Assembly: GCA_947568835.1 (NCBI GenBank)
Contig: OX387606.1
Coordinates: 18,509,940 to 18,573,939, forward strand
Direction: 5' to 3'
Origin: Protonemura montana
Taxonomy: Eukaryota > Arthropoda > Insecta > Plecoptera > Nemouridae
Length of the DNA: 64,000 nt
A program made the position numbers and the translations under genes. The notes beneath the pieces were generated by a model that saw only the letters and a program-made list of their open reading frames with translations, was not told the origin of the DNA and made no database searches. Positions 63,415-64,000 of this stretch are shown here, piece after piece. Numbering within the stretch: the stretch's first letter is position 1; each line of letters begins with the position of its first letter.

Positions 63415-63672
63415 TCACAATATAGCGCGGGTGGAGGAATCTTGGTTCGATTCCAGACTATCAACAATCACCTGCCACTCACAACAATAGCCTTCCCCAC
63501 TCCTGCATATCCTTTCGACACATTCCAGAATCTTGTTGTTGTAACACTGGACTAGCATGTTGATGCCACGGCTTGGTCTAACGTCCCAAGAGGGACATTT
63601 AAGGAGTGCAGTCCAAGGGCCTGATGGTCTGCCAAATTGACCTGAACTTGGTGAAAAATGTTCATAGCACAT
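63415..63672 (-). CDS. Unrecognised CpG-poor open frame, Cys-rich
   Basis: The frame runs from an ATG at 63672 to a stop at 63415 (85 codons). It encodes seven Cys, with CYNNKILECVERICRSGEG followed by YCCEWQ. The span 63460-63720 has very few CpG compared with its flanks, as transcribed sequence can in some invertebrates. A CAG/GTGATT splice-donor-like site falls after EWQ (63472/63471), and a possible acceptor, CACCAAGTTCAG, ends at 63642, giving a possible 170-nt internal exon. No family was recognised, and 85 codons is well within chance. Confidence 0.1.
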   Translation of the reverse strand: MCYEHFSPSSGQFGRPSGPWTALLKCPSWDVRPSRGINMLVQCYNNKILECVERICRSGEGYCCEWQVIVDSLESNQDSSTRAIL

Positions 63673-64000
63673 TCAAAAATTGTTGCAGCCAACTATCACA
63701 GTTTTTTTATCTGATATTATGTTCGCAGCCCCAACCAAAATCGAGGGTGCAATAAAACGCATCCAGAAAAGTGAAAAGTCGATTGAAAATACTCTATCTG
63801 ATTGCCGTACTCTAAACTTTGACAGAGTGCAAAATACAAAAAAAAAAAAACTCGCGGCATCAACGACGCTTTTATTTGAGCCAGAGAATAATCATTTAGT
63901 GCGCGTAAGAGCCGGTACGCTATATTGATCTTTGATCCGCCGCGCGTCGGGACGCTCAACACTCAACATCCAACGTCGGTCGAGCGGCGTCGCTTTCAGA
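63673..64000. other. Non-coding window end
   Basis: Contains an A10 run at about 63839-63849. A further GCGTC-GG-GACGC perfect 5-bp pair lies at 63944-63955, followed by AACGTCGG and GGCGTCG words up to the window edge. Confidence 0.55.

Noticed and set aside
63444..63454. Exact tRNA B-box GGTTCGATTCC
   Set aside because: No A box at proper spacing, no acceptor or anticodon stem, and the T-arm stem is only 4 of 5 pairs. About one consensus match is expected by chance over both strands.

Overview
This 64-kb window looks like a long non-coding stretch of an invertebrate nuclear genome. By eye the base composition is mixed, roughly two-fifths G+C. CpG is not depleted: CG-rich words are common throughout. 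There are many short microsatellites and TAATTA/ATTAA-rich tracts but no bacterial gene packing. That fits an arthropod, perhaps an insect, but no sequence here fixes the taxon. No open frame exceeds about 180 codons, none shows a protein family I recognise, and frames of this length are expected by chance in 64 kb. I found no convincing protein-coding gene, tRNA, rRNA, spliceosomal RNA, known conserved microRNA, CRISPR array or intact transposable element. The window is best read as intergenic or intronic sequence, possibly a regulatory gene desert.

Layout. 1-6.1 kb: simple repeats (TTCG, CGA, GGGCGTC, CAGC, CCAACGCA) and a 26-base G run. 6.1-16 kb: mostly AT-rich, with nested hairpins near 7.9 and 9.1 kb, two more G runs and CCCA/AAG repeats. 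16-24.6 kb: sparse, with a full cAMP-response-element palindrome beside a GGCGTC hairpin at 21.2 kb. 24.6-24.9 kb: a dense block of fold-backs ending in a 13-bp perfect inverted repeat. 25-38 kb: mostly featureless, with a quadruplex motif (31.2 kb) and a possible spliced terminal exon (34.86-35.37 kb). 38-41.5 kb: a G22 run, a strong quadruplex motif, a hairpin flanked by a 13-bp near-direct repeat, and two adjacent perfect hairpins (41.44-41.49 kb). 41.5-55.6 kb: sparse, with homopolymers, CA/GT and GGC microsatellites, and an inverted repeat carrying TGACAG sites. 58.5-59.85 kb and the right end: CG-rich palindrome clusters.

The most distinctive recurrent signal is a family of short inverted repeats with the same core arm, GCGTC/GACGC. 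About ten copies are scattered over the window, nearly all with short loops. I do not know a named element or binding site that matches. It could be a palindromic binding site, a cruciform-forming micro-element, or a by-product of local CG-rich composition. No set of genes working together can be described. The possible exons listed are low-confidence candidates only.
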